Below are positions 15,679-27,164 of a stretch of DNA of 64,000 bases, one piece after another. The stretch lies in the NCBI RefSeq assembly GCF_023336755.1, contig NZ_JALZWP010000002.1:1-64000 (forward strand), given 5' to 3'. Within the stretch, counting starts at the first letter, position 1. Every line of letters begins with the position of its first letter. Under the pieces are notes generated by a model, which was not told the DNA's origin, did no database searches, and saw only the letters and a list, made by a program, of their open reading frames with translations. The stretch is from Roseinatronobacter domitianus. Lineage in GTDB: Bacteria; Pseudomonadota; Alphaproteobacteria; Rhodobacterales; Rhodobacteraceae. Position numbers and translations under genes: made by a program.

Positions 15679-16377
15679 ATGAGCTTTTCCCGCGCTATCA
15701 AGATTGCACCGTCGATCCTTGCCTCTGATTTCGCCAATTTCGGGGCCGAATGCCGGGCCATCGAAGATCAGGGCGCAGATTGGGTGCATGTCGATGTGAT
15801 GGATGGGCATTTCGTGCCCAACATTACCTTCGGCCCCGCCACCTGTGCCGCCATCCGCCCGCATATTCGCGGCGTGATGGATGTGCACCTGATGATCGCT
15901 CCCGTAGACCCTTATATCGAGGGCTTCGCAAAGGCCGGGGCGGATATCATCACCGCGCATATGGAAGCCGGGCCGCATATTCACCGCACGTTGCAGGCCA
16001 TTCGCGCCAGCGGGGCCAAGGCAGGGCTTGCGCTGAACCCCGGCACGGGGCTGGACGGGGTGGAAAACCTGCTGGACCTGCTGGATTTGGTTTGCGTGAT
16101 GACGGTCAACCCCGGTTTCGGCGGGCAGGCTTTTATCGACATGTCCGACAAGGTGCAGCGTCTGCGCGCGCTGATCGGAGAGCGCCCAATTCATATAGAG
16201 ATTGACGGCGGCATAACGCCCGACACCGCCCCCATCATGGCGCGCGCCGGCGCGGATGTTCTGGTTGCCGGTTCTGCCGTATTCAAAGGCGGGTCGGTGG
16301 ACAACCCGGCGCCCTATGGCACCAATATTCGCGCAATCCGGGCCGCAGCCGAGAGCATGACAGGGACCATGGTATGA
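15679..16377 (+). CDS. rpe: Ribulose-phosphate 3-epimerase
   Basis: Rpe interconverts ribulose 5-phosphate and xylulose 5-phosphate in the pentose phosphate and Calvin cycles. The 232-residue protein is a TIM barrel with the family marks SILASDF, HVDVMDGHFVPN, DVHLMI, VNPGFGGQAF and EIDGGI, which carry the metal-binding His and Asp residues and the phosphate loop. It overlaps gph by 4 bases, starting an rpe-gph-transporter run. Confidence 0.97.
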   Translation: MSFSRAIKIAPSILASDFANFGAECRAIEDQGADWVHVDVMDGHFVPNITFGPATCAAIRPHIRGVMDVHLMIAPVDPYIEGFAKAGADIITAHMEAGPHIHRTLQAIRASGAKAGLALNPGTGLDGVENLLDLLDLVCVMTVNPGFGGQAFIDMSDKVQRLRALIGERPIHIEIDGGITPDTAPIMARAGADVLVAGSAVFKGGSVDNPAPYGTNIRAIRAAAESMTGTMV

Positions 16378-17029
16378 AAGCCGTTATCTTCGATCTGGAC
16401 GGCACACTGATCGACAGTGCGCCCGACATTCATGCTGCCGCCAACGCAGTTTTACAGGGCGAGGGGCTGCCGCTTGTGAGCTTCGAGCAGTCGCGCAGCT
16501 TTGTCGGCCGCGGAGCGCGCATTTTCGTGGAACGCATGGAGCGCGCGGTGACAGGCGAGAATGAGCCTGCGCGCACCGACCATCTGCACGCACGCTTCCT
16601 GCATTTCTATGAGCGCGCACATGAGAATACCCGCATCTACCCCGGCGTAGTCGAGGTGCTGGAGGACTTGCGCGCCGAGGGGTTTGCTCTTGGTCTGTGC
16701 ACCAACAAACCGATGAGGCCGACCCGCGCAGTTCTGGCGCATCTGGATTGGGACCGCTTGTTCGACGTGGTGATCGGCGGCGATAGTCTGGCCGTGGCCA
16801 AGCCCGACCCTGCCCCCCTGATCGCCGTGGTCGATGGCCTTGGGCTGACGCTGCCCCAGATCACCTATATCGGGGATAGCGAAACAGATGCAGAGACCGC
16901 CCAACGCGCGGGCGCTCGGTTTGGCCTGTTCACCGAAGGCTATCGGCACACAGCGCCGGAAGATATGTATCATCAATTCCGGTTCGACGATTACAACCTG
17001 TTGACTGAATACTTGAAAGACCCCGCTGC

Positions 17030-17033
<4 letters not shown>
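16374..17033 (+). CDS. gph: Phosphoglycolate phosphatase (HAD family)
   Basis: The HAD hydrolase (219 residues) carries motif I FDLDGTLIDS (residues 5-14), with the nucleophile Asp, motif II around LCTNKP, and motif III/IV YIGDSETD. Gph dephosphorylates 2-phosphoglycolate, a product of DNA repair and of Rubisco oxygenation. Pairing with rpe at a 4-base overlap is common in proteobacteria, and the next gene overlaps by 4 bases as well. No Rubisco genes are in the window. Confidence 0.93.
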
Positions 17034-19537
<2,504 letters not shown>

Positions 19538-19538
<1 letters not shown>

Positions 19539-20323
19539 TGCAGGCACTGGCCGAGCTGACGCTCTTTGGTGACGTCCCTAGTCTGACCGCGGCGCTTGTC
19601 GCGGTCTTTCTTGTTGGCCTGTCCAAAGGCGGTCTTGGCGGTGCGTTCGCGCTGATGGGCGTTCCGATCCTGTCGTTGGTCATGTCGCCCGTGCAAGCGG
19701 CGGCGCTTCTGTTACCGGTGCTGCTGATGATGGACGCGGTCAGCCTATGGGCATGGCGTGGCTGGTTCGATCGGGCCACGCTGTGGCACACTCTGCCCGG
19801 CGCGGCTTTTGGCATTGCACTGGGCGGGTTGACCGCCGCCTACACGCCAGAGGCTATGGTCCGCCTCTTGGTTGGCGTGGTAGCATTGGGCTTTGTCGCG
19901 CGGATGGCGCTGGCCCGGCGCGGTGGGCCGGTCCAGCCTCGCGGGCAAAGCCGCACACGCGGCAGTTTCTGGGGCGGGATCGCGGGTTTCACCAGTTTCG
20001 TAGCCCATGCAGGTGGACCACCCTTTCAGGTCTATGCACTGCCCTTGGGCTTCGACCCGCGCATCTATACCGGGACGACGGTAATCTTCTTTTCCGTCGT
20101 CAATGTCGTCAAACTGGTGCCCTATGCCGCGTTGGGGCAGTTCAATACCACAACGCTGACAAGCGCGCTGGTGTTGCTACCGCTCGCGGTCGGCTCTACC
20201 CTGCTGGGCGCGAAAGTCGTGAAACATCTGCGTGCAGAGCTGTTCTATCCGTTGATGTATGGCATGATTGCGCTGGTGGGGGTGAAGCTTGTATGGGACG
20301 GGCTTGCCGCGCTTCTGGGCTGA
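19538..20323 (+). CDS. TSUP (TauE/SafE) family sulfite or organic-anion exporter
   Basis: The 261-residue membrane protein has about eight transmembrane segments and the TSUP hallmarks: the N-terminal FLVGLSKGGLGGAFALMGVP and the second-half counterpart GIAGFTSFVAHAGGPPFQVY. TSUP members move sulfite, sulfoacetate, taurine products or similar anions; the substrate is not predictable here. It starts on the last base of the guaB stop (TGATG) and is 10 bases before a cupin gene, so all three are likely co-transcribed. Confidence 0.9.
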
Positions 20324-20333
20324 AGGAAAACAC

Positions 20334-20765
20334 ATGACAACCGCAGACGCGTTGATTGCCCGCTTCAAGCTGGAGCGCCACCCGGAAGGCGGTTGGTATC
20401 GACAGACTTGGATCGCCGATGCGCAGGAGGGCGCACGCCCGGCAGGCACCGCCATTCTGTTCCTGTTGCAAGCCGGAGAGCGCAGCCATTGGCACAAGGT
20501 AGACGCCGCAGAGATATGGCACTTCCACGCCGGCGCGCCGCTGGCTCTGCATATGTCGGAAAGCGACCACGGCCCCGCCACCCGCACCATTCTGGGCGAC
20601 GCAGGCAAAGGCCATGCGCCGCAGGCCATTGTGCAGCCGCATCACTGGCAAGCTGCCGAATCGCTTGGCGACTGGTCGCTGGTCGGCTGCACCGTTTCGC
20701 CCGCCTTCCGGTTTGACGGGTTTACCCTTGCGCCACAGGGTTTCGAGATTCCGACCGGCGCTTGA
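20334..20765 (+). CDS. Cupin-fold protein of the DUF985 (Cupin_5) family
   Basis: The 143-residue protein starts MTTADALIARFKLERHPEGGWYRQTW, typical for DUF985 cupins related to yeast YML079w. The core SHWHKVDAAEIWHFHAGAPL contains His and Glu residues suited to metal binding. The biochemical role of the family is not established. It is probably the third gene of guaB-TSUP-cupin. The frame is open upstream, but the ATG at 20334 follows GAAGGAAAA and fits the family. Confidence 0.88.
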   Translation: MTTADALIARFKLERHPEGGWYRQTWIADAQEGARPAGTAILFLLQAGERSHWHKVDAAEIWHFHAGAPLALHMSESDHGPATRTILGDAGKGHAPQAIVQPHHWQAAESLGDWSLVGCTVSPAFRFDGFTLAPQGFEIPTGA

Positions 20766-20922
20766 CGCAACACGCCCAAGCGCCTATACGCCGCGCTGTC
20801 ATACCCGGATTCGGGTCATGGCCTGTTTTGCGTGTGCAGCCCCTTAACTTCGGTCGGGATAAGGCACGCGGGCAGCGCGGATAAATACGTTTGGGCATTC
20901 TCTGGCGGGCACTGCGGTGGAC

Positions 20923-20975
20923 CCGGTCGAAGACCAGAGCTCTGACCGGCATCATCAAGACGTGGGTAAACCACG
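20923..20975 (+). promoter_or_regulatory. Two hairpins in the rplS leader
   Basis: CCGGTC (20923-20928) pairs with GACCGG (20944-20949) around an AGAGCTCT palindrome; CGTGG (20961-20965) pairs with CCACG (20971-20975) around GTAAA. The second ends 20 bases before the rplS start. They may form a leader for autogenous control of L19; this is inference. Confidence 0.3.
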
Positions 20976-20995
20976 GGCAAATGAAAGGATACGCG

Positions 20996-21376
20996 ATGAA
21001 CCTGATCGCACAGCTAGAGGCCGAGCAGATCGCTGAACTCGGCAAGACCATCCCGGATTTCAAGGCCGGCGACACCATTCGCGTTGGCTACAAAGTGACC
21101 GAAGGCACCCGCTCGCGCGTGCAGAACTTTGAAGGCGTCTGCATCAGCCGCCGCCACGGCACCGGCATTGCCGCCTCGTTCACCGTGCGTAAAATCTCCT
21201 TCGGCGAAGGTGTGGAACGTATCTTCCCGCTGTATTCGACCAATATCGACAGCATCGAAGTGGTCCGCCGTGGCCGCGTGCGTCGTGCGAAGCTGTATTA
21301 CCTGCGCGACCGTCGCGGCAAATCGGCGCGTATCGCCGAAAAGACCAACTACCGTCCGCTAAAAGACAAAGCCTGA
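20996..21376 (+). CDS. rplS: 50S ribosomal protein L19
   Basis: The 126-residue product has the L19 core [29 protein letters not shown] and the C-terminal [19 protein letters not shown]19 sits at the interface of the 30S and 50S subunits. The start is the ATG preceded by GAAAGGATACGCG, giving the normal family length. Unlike the common rpsP-rimM-trmD-rplS order, trmD is not upstream; rpmE follows after 11 bases. Confidence 0.97.
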   Translation: MNLIAQLEAEQIAELGKTIPDFKAGDTIRVGYKVTEGTRSRVQNFEGVCISRRHGTGIAASFTVRKISFGEGVERIFPLYSTNIDSIEVVRRGRVRRAKLYYLRDRRGKSARIAEKTNYRPLKDKA

Positions 21377-21387
21377 GGAGCGCGACC

Positions 21388-21609
21388 ATGAAAGCTGATA
21401 CGCATCCCGAATACCACACGATCAACGTCAAGATGACCGATGGCACGGTTATCCAGATGAAATCGACCTGGGGCGCTGAAGGCGACACCCTGTCGCTGGA
21501 TATTGACCCCACGGTGCACCCGGCCTGGACCGGCGGCAACACCCGCCTGATGGATGCAGGTGGCCGTGTGTCGAAGTTCAAGAACAAATACGCCGGTCTG
21601 GGTTTCTGA
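21388..21609 (+). CDS. rpmE: 50S ribosomal protein L31
   Basis: The 73-residue product begins [20 protein letters not shown] and ends NKYAGLGF, as in alphaproteobacterial L31. The zinc-binding CxxC pair of the zinc-type L31 is absent, so this is the zinc-independent form. It is co-transcribed with rplS (GAGGAGCG in the 11-base gap) and followed by a strong terminator. Confidence 0.97.
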   Translation: MKADTHPEYHTINVKMTDGTVIQMKSTWGAEGDTLSLDIDPTVHPAWTGGNTRLMDAGGRVSKFKNKYAGLGF

Positions 21610-21637
21610 ACCCAACCGAACGCAGAAATTGGGGCGC

Positions 21638-21664
21638 AAGGGCACTGGCCTTTGTGCCCTTTTT
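21638..21664 (+). terminator. Rho-independent terminator after rplS-rpmE
   Basis: AAGGGCAC pairs with GTGCCCTT over an 8-base loop and runs into a T-tract. It lies 28 bases after the rpmE stop. Confidence 0.8.
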
Positions 21665-21738
21665 GCTGGCCGCGCCGTCCGCTTGCGCCCGCCCCTCGCC
21701 CGGCATAGATGTGCCTTCCGAACAAGCGGGGACCAGAC

Positions 21739-22548
21739 GTGACGCATATTATCACCATCGGCAACGAAAAGGGCGGATCAGGAAAATCGACCATGTCGAT
21801 GCATGTGTCGGTCGCGTTGGCCCGAATGGGGTGGCGCGTGGCGGCGATGGATCTGGACCTGCGCCAGCTTAGTTTTGGTCGCTATATTGAAAACCGGCGC
21901 AGTTTCATGGCGAAGGGCGCGCATGACCTGCCCTGCCCGGTTTTTATGGCGTTACCCGAAATAGACGCGGCCAGCCTGCCCGAGGGAGTGAATCTGGCAG
22001 ATGCGAGGATGAGCGCGGTGCTGGAACAGGTTCAGGACCAGTTCGATTTCCTGCTGATCGACTGTCCAGGGTCGCACACACGTTACAGCCAATTTGCCCA
22101 TTCGGTCGCGAACACGCTGATTACGCCCATAAATGACAGCTTCATCGATTTCGACCTGCTGGCCCGGACCGATCCCGATACGGGCCGTGTTCTGGCTCCG
22201 TCAATCTATTCCGAAATGGTCTGGAAAGCACGGCAAACGCGGGCCGAAGCGGGAATGCGCCCGCTGGACTGGATCGTGCTGCGCAACCGTCTGGGCACCA
22301 CCGCGATGCACAACAAACGAAAGGTGGGCGCCGCGTTGGAGCAGTTGGCCAAGCGCATCGGGTTCCGCATTGCACCCGGTTTCAGCGAGCGGGTGATCTT
22401 TCGCGAATTGTTCCCCAAAGGCCTGACATTGCTGGACTTGAAAGATGTCGGTAGCGAGACGATGACCATGTCCCATATCGCCGCACGGCAAGAGGTGCGC
22501 GACCTTTTGGCCGCGCTTGATCTGCCCGACGTGGTGGTCAGTGTCTGA
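21739..22548 (+). CDS. mipZ: MipZ-type ParA-family ATPase (division-site placement)
   Basis: The 269-residue protein is a ParA/MinD-type ATPase with a deviant Walker A KGGSGKST (residues 11-18), and matches the MipZ branch of alphaproteobacteria (ALARMGWRVAAMDLDLRQLSFGRYIENR). MipZ forms gradients from the ParB-bound poles and blocks FtsZ assembly, so division occurs at mid-cell. The start is a GTG followed by ACGCATATTATCACC. It is not near parAB or minCDE here. Confidence 0.92.
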   Translation: MTHIITIGNEKGGSGKSTMSMHVSVALARMGWRVAAMDLDLRQLSFGRYIENRRSFMAKGAHDLPCPVFMALPEIDAASLPEGVNLADARMSAVLEQVQDQFDFLLIDCPGSHTRYSQFAHSVANTLITPINDSFIDFDLLARTDPDTGRVLAPSIYSEMVWKARQTRAEAGMRPLDWIVLRNRLGTTAMHNKRKVGAALEQLAKRIGFRIAPGFSERVIFRELFPKGLTLLDLKDVGSETMTMSHIAARQEVRDLLAALDLPDVVVSV

Positions 22549-22690
22549 TATGGCCGCGCTTGGGAAGAGCTTCATCGCGTTCCAGTTCCAGCGCAGTGTA
22601 ACGGTCGCTCAGGCGGCGCGGCATGCCCTTGATGGACAGGATCGCTTCCAGAGCCAATGATGGGCGGGGGGTCTGTATGGTCGGTTTCAT
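22538..22690 (-). CDS. Possible small basic protein of 50 residues
   Basis: A minus-strand frame of 50 codons, MKPTIQTPRPSLALEAILSI and on to a C-terminal KRGHIRH, has a GAGG ribosome-binding motif 7 bases before its ATG. It overlaps the convergent mipZ end by 11 bases. The middle is Arg- and Glu-rich and predicted helical; there is no signal peptide and no recognised domain. Codon usage fits the neighbourhood (GC-ending codons). It lies upstream of nothing on its strand but mipZ antisense. It could be a chance frame. Confidence 0.42.
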   Translation of the reverse strand: MKPTIQTPRPSLALEAILSIKGMPRRLSDRYTALELERDEALPKRGHIRH

Positions 22691-22821
22691 GGTAACTGCC
22701 TCAATTTTTTATGATGCCTTAACCATGATTACGTGCCGGGGCAGAAATACGGCACAGTTTGGGTATTTACGGTCCCCTTTTGGGTGATTTTACGGCACCC
22801 ATCTGCAACCTGTAGCATGTA

Positions 22822-24318
22822 TCATACCGCAATCAGGAAGTAGGTGATCGCCGGAAACGCCACCAATATCGCCACGCGGATCAGGTCAGAGGCGACAAAT
22901 GGCAACACCGCACGATAGGTATCTGTGATCCTGGTTTTCGGGTCCATCGCGTTGATGACGAACAGGTTCATCCCAACCGGCGGAGTAATCAGCCCGACCT
23001 CGACCACGATCAACACCAGAATGCCGAACCAGATGGCGACCAGTTCCAGATTGGCGCGCTCCAATGCCAGCGAGTTCACCCGGCGCAGACCCAGGGCGCG
23101 GGTCTGCTCACGGGTCAGTTCAGCCCCCGCCGCCAGCGCATCCTCGATACTTCGCAGCATTTCGGGCGCAAGGTCCACACCTGCACGGAATGCTTCGGCC
23201 GCGCGCATCGCGTGCAGTTCGGCCATGCTGATAAAGTTGAAATCCAACTCCATCATCACCGGCCAGAAGATCGGGATGGTCAGCAGGATCATCGACAGGC
23301 TGTCCATGACGCAGCCCAGGATCAGGTAAAAGCACAGAATAATCAGCAGCACCATGAAAGGTGAATAGCCTTGTGACCCAACAAATTCGGCAATGCTTTG
23401 GGGCAGCTGCGTCAGCGCCAGGAACCCATTGTAAAACGCCGCACCGAAGATAATGAAAAAGATCATCGCGCTTGCCCGCGCCGTCACAACAAAGCTTTCG
23501 GCAAGCGTTGCCCGTGTCAACCCGCCATTAAACCACGCGATCAGCCCGGTGCCAAACGCGCCCACAGCCGCCCCTTCGGTGGGCGTGAACCAGCCCGCAT
23601 ATATCCCGCCAACGACAAGGCCAAAGACCAGCAAGACAGGCCATATCTTGACCAGCGCCGCGAAGCGTTCGGCCCAGGGCATTGGTGGGCGCAGCCCTGC
23701 CGATTCCGGGTTCACACGCACATAGATCGAGATGACGATGACATAACCGATCGCCGCCATGATGCCGGGGATGAACGCAGCCAGAAACAGCTTGGCAATG
23801 TTCTGTTCGGTCAGGATGGCATAGATCACAAGCACAACCGAGGGCGGGATCAGAATGCCCAAGGTGCCGCCCGCCGCCAGCGTGGCCGTGGAAAACCCGC
23901 CCGCATAGCCGTAGCGTTTCAGTTCCGGCAGGGCCACGCGGCTCATGGTGGCGGCCGTGGCGAGCGAACTGCCACAGATTGCGCCGAACCCCGCGCTGGA
24001 CCCGATCGCGGCCATGGCGACCCCGCCCTTGCGGTGGCCCAGAAAGCCCGCCGCCGCCTGAAAGAGTGCCTGGCTCATCCCACCCAAAGTGGCGAAATGC
24101 CCCATCAGCAGGAACATCGGGATGATGCTGAGGGAATAGCTGGCAAAGGTGGTGAAGGTTTCGGTTTCCAGCCGTGCCAGCGGCACAAGCGAGCCGCCCG
24201 TCACCCAGATCAGCCCAAACAGCCCGATCAGGAACATGGCAAGCCCAATCGGCACGCGCAGGAAGATCAGCGCCAGAAGGGCGGGAAAAGACAGGATGCC
24301 GATGGCGATGTCGCTCAA
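22822..24318 (-). CDS. TRAP transporter large permease (DctM-like) with an insertion
   Basis: The 498-residue membrane protein is the large subunit of a tripartite ATP-independent periplasmic (TRAP) transporter. It has the family marks FGAICGSSLATAATM and GILIPPSVVLVIYA. Ordinary DctM proteins are about 425-440 residues. The extra length is a charged, helical stretch at about residues 361-425, between FWPVMMELDF and LVAIWFGILV, with no hydrophobic segment. The start overlaps the small-subunit stop by 4 bases. Substrate is unknown, but the operon is divergent from paaX, so an aromatic acid is possible. Confidence 0.95.
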   Translation of the reverse strand: MSDIAIGILSFPALLALIFLRVPIGLAMFLIGLFGLIWVTGGSLVPLARLETETFTTFASYSLSIIPMFLLMGHFATLGGMSQALFQAAAGFLGHRKGGVAMAAIGSSAGFGAICGSSLATAATMSRVALPELKRYGYAGGFSTATLAAGGTLGILIPPSVVLVIYAILTEQNIAKLFLAAFIPGIMAAIGYVIVISIYVRVNPESAGLRPPMPWAERFAALVKIWPVLLVFGLVVGGIYAGWFTPTEGAAVGAFGTGLIAWFNGGLTRATLAESFVVTARASAMIFFIIFGAAFYNGFLALTQLPQSIAEFVGSQGYSPFMVLLIILCFYLILGCVMDSLSMILLTIPIFWPVMMELDFNFISMAELHAMRAAEAFRAGVDLAPEMLRSIEDALAAGAELTREQTRALGLRRVNSLALERANLELVAIWFGILVLIVVEVGLITPPVGMNLFVINAMDPKTRITDTYRAVLPFVASDLIRVAILVAFPAITYFLIAV

Positions 24319-24902
24319 TGTTCGGCCTCCCCGCCGTCACCGATAATGTCTTTGCCGCGCGTCACTTCGATGAACCGCACCCAGACCATATAGACCGCGA
24401 CGACAACACCGGCCCAAGCGGCCACGCTGGACGCTGCATAGGCCCACCAGACCGGCCATTCCAGCAGATAGGTCGTCTGGCCAGAGCCAAGCCGTGCCTG
24501 TGTCGCCACCTGCAAGCGCCACGCAATCAGCACCAGTGCTCCGGCCAGCGCAATCTCTGTCAGCATGCGCAGGATACGGTTGCTTTGCGGGCCCAGGAAC
24601 GACGTGAACACGTCGACCCGCGCGTGACCAACGGTCAACTGGCACAGCGGCAGAAAGCAAAACAGCGCAAACGCCATGCCCATCTCGGTAATCTCGTAAT
24701 CCCCGAAGATTGGGCCGATCCCAGCGCCGAGTGCCCATGACGCAAAACCCGGTGCCAGCGCTTGGATGGCATCCATGTGCATCAGCGAATTCACTTGCCG
24801 CCCCAGAATTGAGATGCAGGTCATGACAACCAATGCCGCCAGAACCGCGCCTCCCAGAAGCGCCATGCCGCGTGCCAGTGCAAAGATGAATCGGTGCATC
24901 AA
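24315..24902 (-). CDS. TRAP transporter small permease (DctQ-like)
   Basis: The 195-residue protein has four hydrophobic segments and the DctQ arrangement with the RVDVFTSFLG motif at about residue 95. It pairs with the large permease and is encoded between the solute-binding protein and the large subunit, the usual P-Q-M order. A second ATG one codon later could be the real start. The substrate cannot be told from this subunit. Confidence 0.92.
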   Translation of the reverse strand: MMHRFIFALARGMALLGGAVLAALVVMTCISILGRQVNSLMHMDAIQALAPGFASWALGAGIGPIFGDYEITEMGMAFALFCFLPLCQLTVGHARVDVFTSFLGPQSNRILRMLTEIALAGALVLIAWRLQVATQARLGSGQTTYLLEWPVWWAYAASSVAAWAGVVVAVYMVWVRFIEVTRGKDIIGDGGEAEH

Positions 24903-24974
24903 CGTGATCTATTCCCGGACTCTGCGTGGAAAAGGGCGCGCCGATACGCGCGCCCCCTCCATGTCATTGTCGAC

Positions 24975-26018
24975 TCAGTTCGTCGCGGCGTATTCGGCCA
25001 TCAATTCGCGCGCCCGGTCGATCATGGCCTGCCCGTCTTTGCCACGTGCGGCCATATCGGCAATCCAACGCTCGTAGATTGGTGCGGACAGATCAACCCA
25101 GTTGGAAACCGCATCGGCGCCGATGGTGATGATGTTGTTGCCCATTTCTTCGGCCATTTCGCGGCCAGGCGCATCGTAATCCTGCTGAGTGCCCCCAGCA
25201 AACACAGAGAATTCCAGCCCCGAATTGTCGTCGATCACCGCTTTCAGGTCATCGGGCAGGCCGTCATAACGCGCTTGGTTCATGGCAAGAACGAAGGTCA
25301 CGGTATACAGCATGTTGCCTTCGAACTCTGTGTGGTTTTCCACCAGTTCCGGGATGCGCAGCGATGGCGCAACTTCCCATGGCATGACTGCACCGTCGAT
25401 CACACCCTTAGAGATAGCTTCTGGCGATTGTGCAATGGGCATACCCACAGGCGTTGCCCCCAGGCTTTCCAGCAATTGCACAGTCAGGCGCGACGGACCA
25501 CGCAGCTTCATGCCGGCAAGGTCAGAAGGCTGCTCAACCGGGTCGGCGGAATGAATCACGCCGGGGCCGTGAACCCATGTTCCGATCATCTTCACATCGG
25601 AAAACTCTTCCTGCATCGCTTCTTCATACATCTTCCAATAGGCATAGCTCGCCGCGCGGGCATCGCTGACCATGAAAGGCAGTTCAAAGACTTCTGTGCT
25701 GGGGAATCGGCCCGGCGTCAGACCAACCACGGTCCAGATCACATCGGCGGTGCCGGATGCGGCTTGGTCATAAAGCTCGCCCGGCGTGCCACCCAACTGC
25801 ATGCTGGGGAAGCGGTCAACCTTGATGCGGCCGTCGCTGGCGACTTCGACATTATCGGCCCAGACATCCAGAATATGCGTTGGCACATTGGCTTGGGCAG
25901 ACAGGAAATGATGCAGCCGAAGCGTGACGTCCTGCGCCAATGCGGGTGCCGCGCCAAAGCTCGCGGCCCCGACCAAAGCGCCGCCGATCAGCCCAAGCAG
26001 GGTTCTGCGATAGGTCAT
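24975..26018 (-). CDS. TRAP transporter solute-binding protein (DctP-like)
   Basis: The 347-residue periplasmic protein starts with a Sec signal peptide (MTYRRTLLGLIGGALVGAAS, cleavage after ALAQ). DctP features include GMKLRGPSR at about residue 165, carrying the conserved substrate-binding Arg, and VIDGAVMPWEV. GGAGGAG lies upstream of the chosen ATG, which makes the 12-codon extension unlikely. It captures an organic acid and delivers it to the QM permease. The shared promoter region with paaX holds a GACCG-NN-CGGT palindrome, hinting at aromatic-acid uptake. Confidence 0.95.
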   Translation of the reverse strand: MTYRRTLLGLIGGALVGAASFGAAPALAQDVTLRLHHFLSAQANVPTHILDVWADNVEVASDGRIKVDRFPSMQLGGTPGELYDQAASGTADVIWTVVGLTPGRFPSTEVFELPFMVSDARAASYAYWKMYEEAMQEEFSDVKMIGTWVHGPGVIHSADPVEQPSDLAGMKLRGPSRLTVQLLESLGATPVGMPIAQSPEAISKGVIDGAVMPWEVAPSLRIPELVENHTEFEGNMLYTVTFVLAMNQARYDGLPDDLKAVIDDNSGLEFSVFAGGTQQDYDAPGREMAEEMGNNIITIGADAVSNWVDLSAPIYERWIADMAARGKDGQAMIDRARELMAEYAATN

Positions 26019-26100
26019 GAATTTCTCCTCCCGTGTATAATGTTGCATTAGCAACTATCAATTTGAAAGCACAAGACAGCCATTCGCGCTAGTGTTTTTT

Positions 26101-26114
26101 CGACCGAGCGGTTG
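26101..26114. promoter_or_regulatory. Near-palindrome between TRAP operon and paaX, similar to the paaG operator
   Basis: CGACCG-AG-CGGTTG pairs in all but one base pair of its 6-2-6 arms. It shares GACCG-NN-CGGT with the perfect site at 4902-4915. It is 83 bases before dctP and 95 before paaX, so it could control either or both. Confidence 0.5.
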
Positions 26115-26208
26115 ATTTTACGCCTGCGACTGCTGCTCTTCCGTCCATCCCCTTGCGCAGTTTGCCACGGGGCGGCACTCTGACCAAATGGAATTACAGG
26201 GGGTTCCC

Positions 26209-27066
26209 ATGCCGGACCGAATAACCCGTCTCGACGAACTCCAGGCACTTTGCCCGCTACGGTCCGGCGCATTCATTGTGACCGTGTTCGGCGATGTGGC
26301 CTTTCCCGGCGGCGGCGAATTATGGATCGGCCATCTGATCGACCTCTGCGCCGAACTGGGCATCAGCGAGACTTTGGTTCGAACATCTGTCTCGCGGCTT
26401 GTGGCGGCAGGCCAACTGATCGGAACCCGCCGGGGGCGGCGCAGCTACTATGCCTTAAGCCCAAACGCGCAAGAAGAATTCGAGCGCGCGGCCCAAGTCA
26501 TCTATACCGCGCCACAGGACCGGCCATGGCGCTTCCTGTTCTTTCCGGGCGGGCATACGCCAGACTTGCTGGAGCGGCTTGGCATGGCGGCGATCTCTGC
26601 CCAGCTTGGCTTTGGCCCCGCGCGTACAGAGGTGCCGGACGGGTCCGTTGCCTTCACCGCCTATGCCGACGGGTCGGGCAGCGACTTGTCCGCAATGTTG
26701 GCGCAGGTCTACCCGCTCGATACGCTCGCCCAAGACTGCAACGGCTTCCTGAACCTTGCTCAGGCAATGACGACCTTAGCCATCCCAGATCCCAAAACGG
26801 CCCTTCAGGCTCGTTTGGTCCTGACCCATGCCTGGCGCAAGATTGCCCTGCGCGCGCCGCGCCTGCCCGCGCATCTGTTGCCGCAAGGACATCCAGAGCC
26901 GGACGCAAGAACAGCCTTCGGGCAAAGATACCTTGCGCTGTGCCCAGCGGCAGAACAACACGCCCGCGCCATTCTGACGCTGGATGACGGGCAAGCTGCG
27001 CGCCGCGACCAAGTGCTTGCCGGACGCCATGCGGCATTGCAGACCGGGCCTTGCGGCTTGATTTGA
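26209..27066 (+). CDS. paaX: PaaX-family transcriptional repressor
   Basis: This 285-residue protein matches PaaX: an N-terminal winged helix-turn-helix with GISETLVRTSVSRLVAAGQL (about residues 52-71), the preceding RSGAFIVTVFGD strand, and a C-terminal ligand-responsive region. PaaX represses phenylacetate genes until phenylacetyl-CoA binds. It lies upstream of paaJ-paaABCDEZ on the same strand and divergent from the TRAP operon. The start is ATG at 26209 with AGGGGG upstream; an ATG seven codons earlier is possible. Confidence 0.93.
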   Translation: MPDRITRLDELQALCPLRSGAFIVTVFGDVAFPGGGELWIGHLIDLCAELGISETLVRTSVSRLVAAGQLIGTRRGRRSYYALSPNAQEEFERAAQVIYTAPQDRPWRFLFFPGGHTPDLLERLGMAAISAQLGFGPARTEVPDGSVAFTAYADGSGSDLSAMLAQVYPLDTLAQDCNGFLNLAQAMTTLAIPDPKTALQARLVLTHAWRKIALRAPRLPAHLLPQGHPEPDARTAFGQRYLALCPAAEQHARAILTLDDGQAARRDQVLAGRHAALQTGPCGLI

Positions 27067-27164
27067 CGAAAGCGGCACAAAAGAAATACATTTTCTCTTC
27101 ATTTTGTGACATGTTTGGGTTATGATAATGGATGAGTGACCAATCGCGCCTTGGGAGGGGCCGG

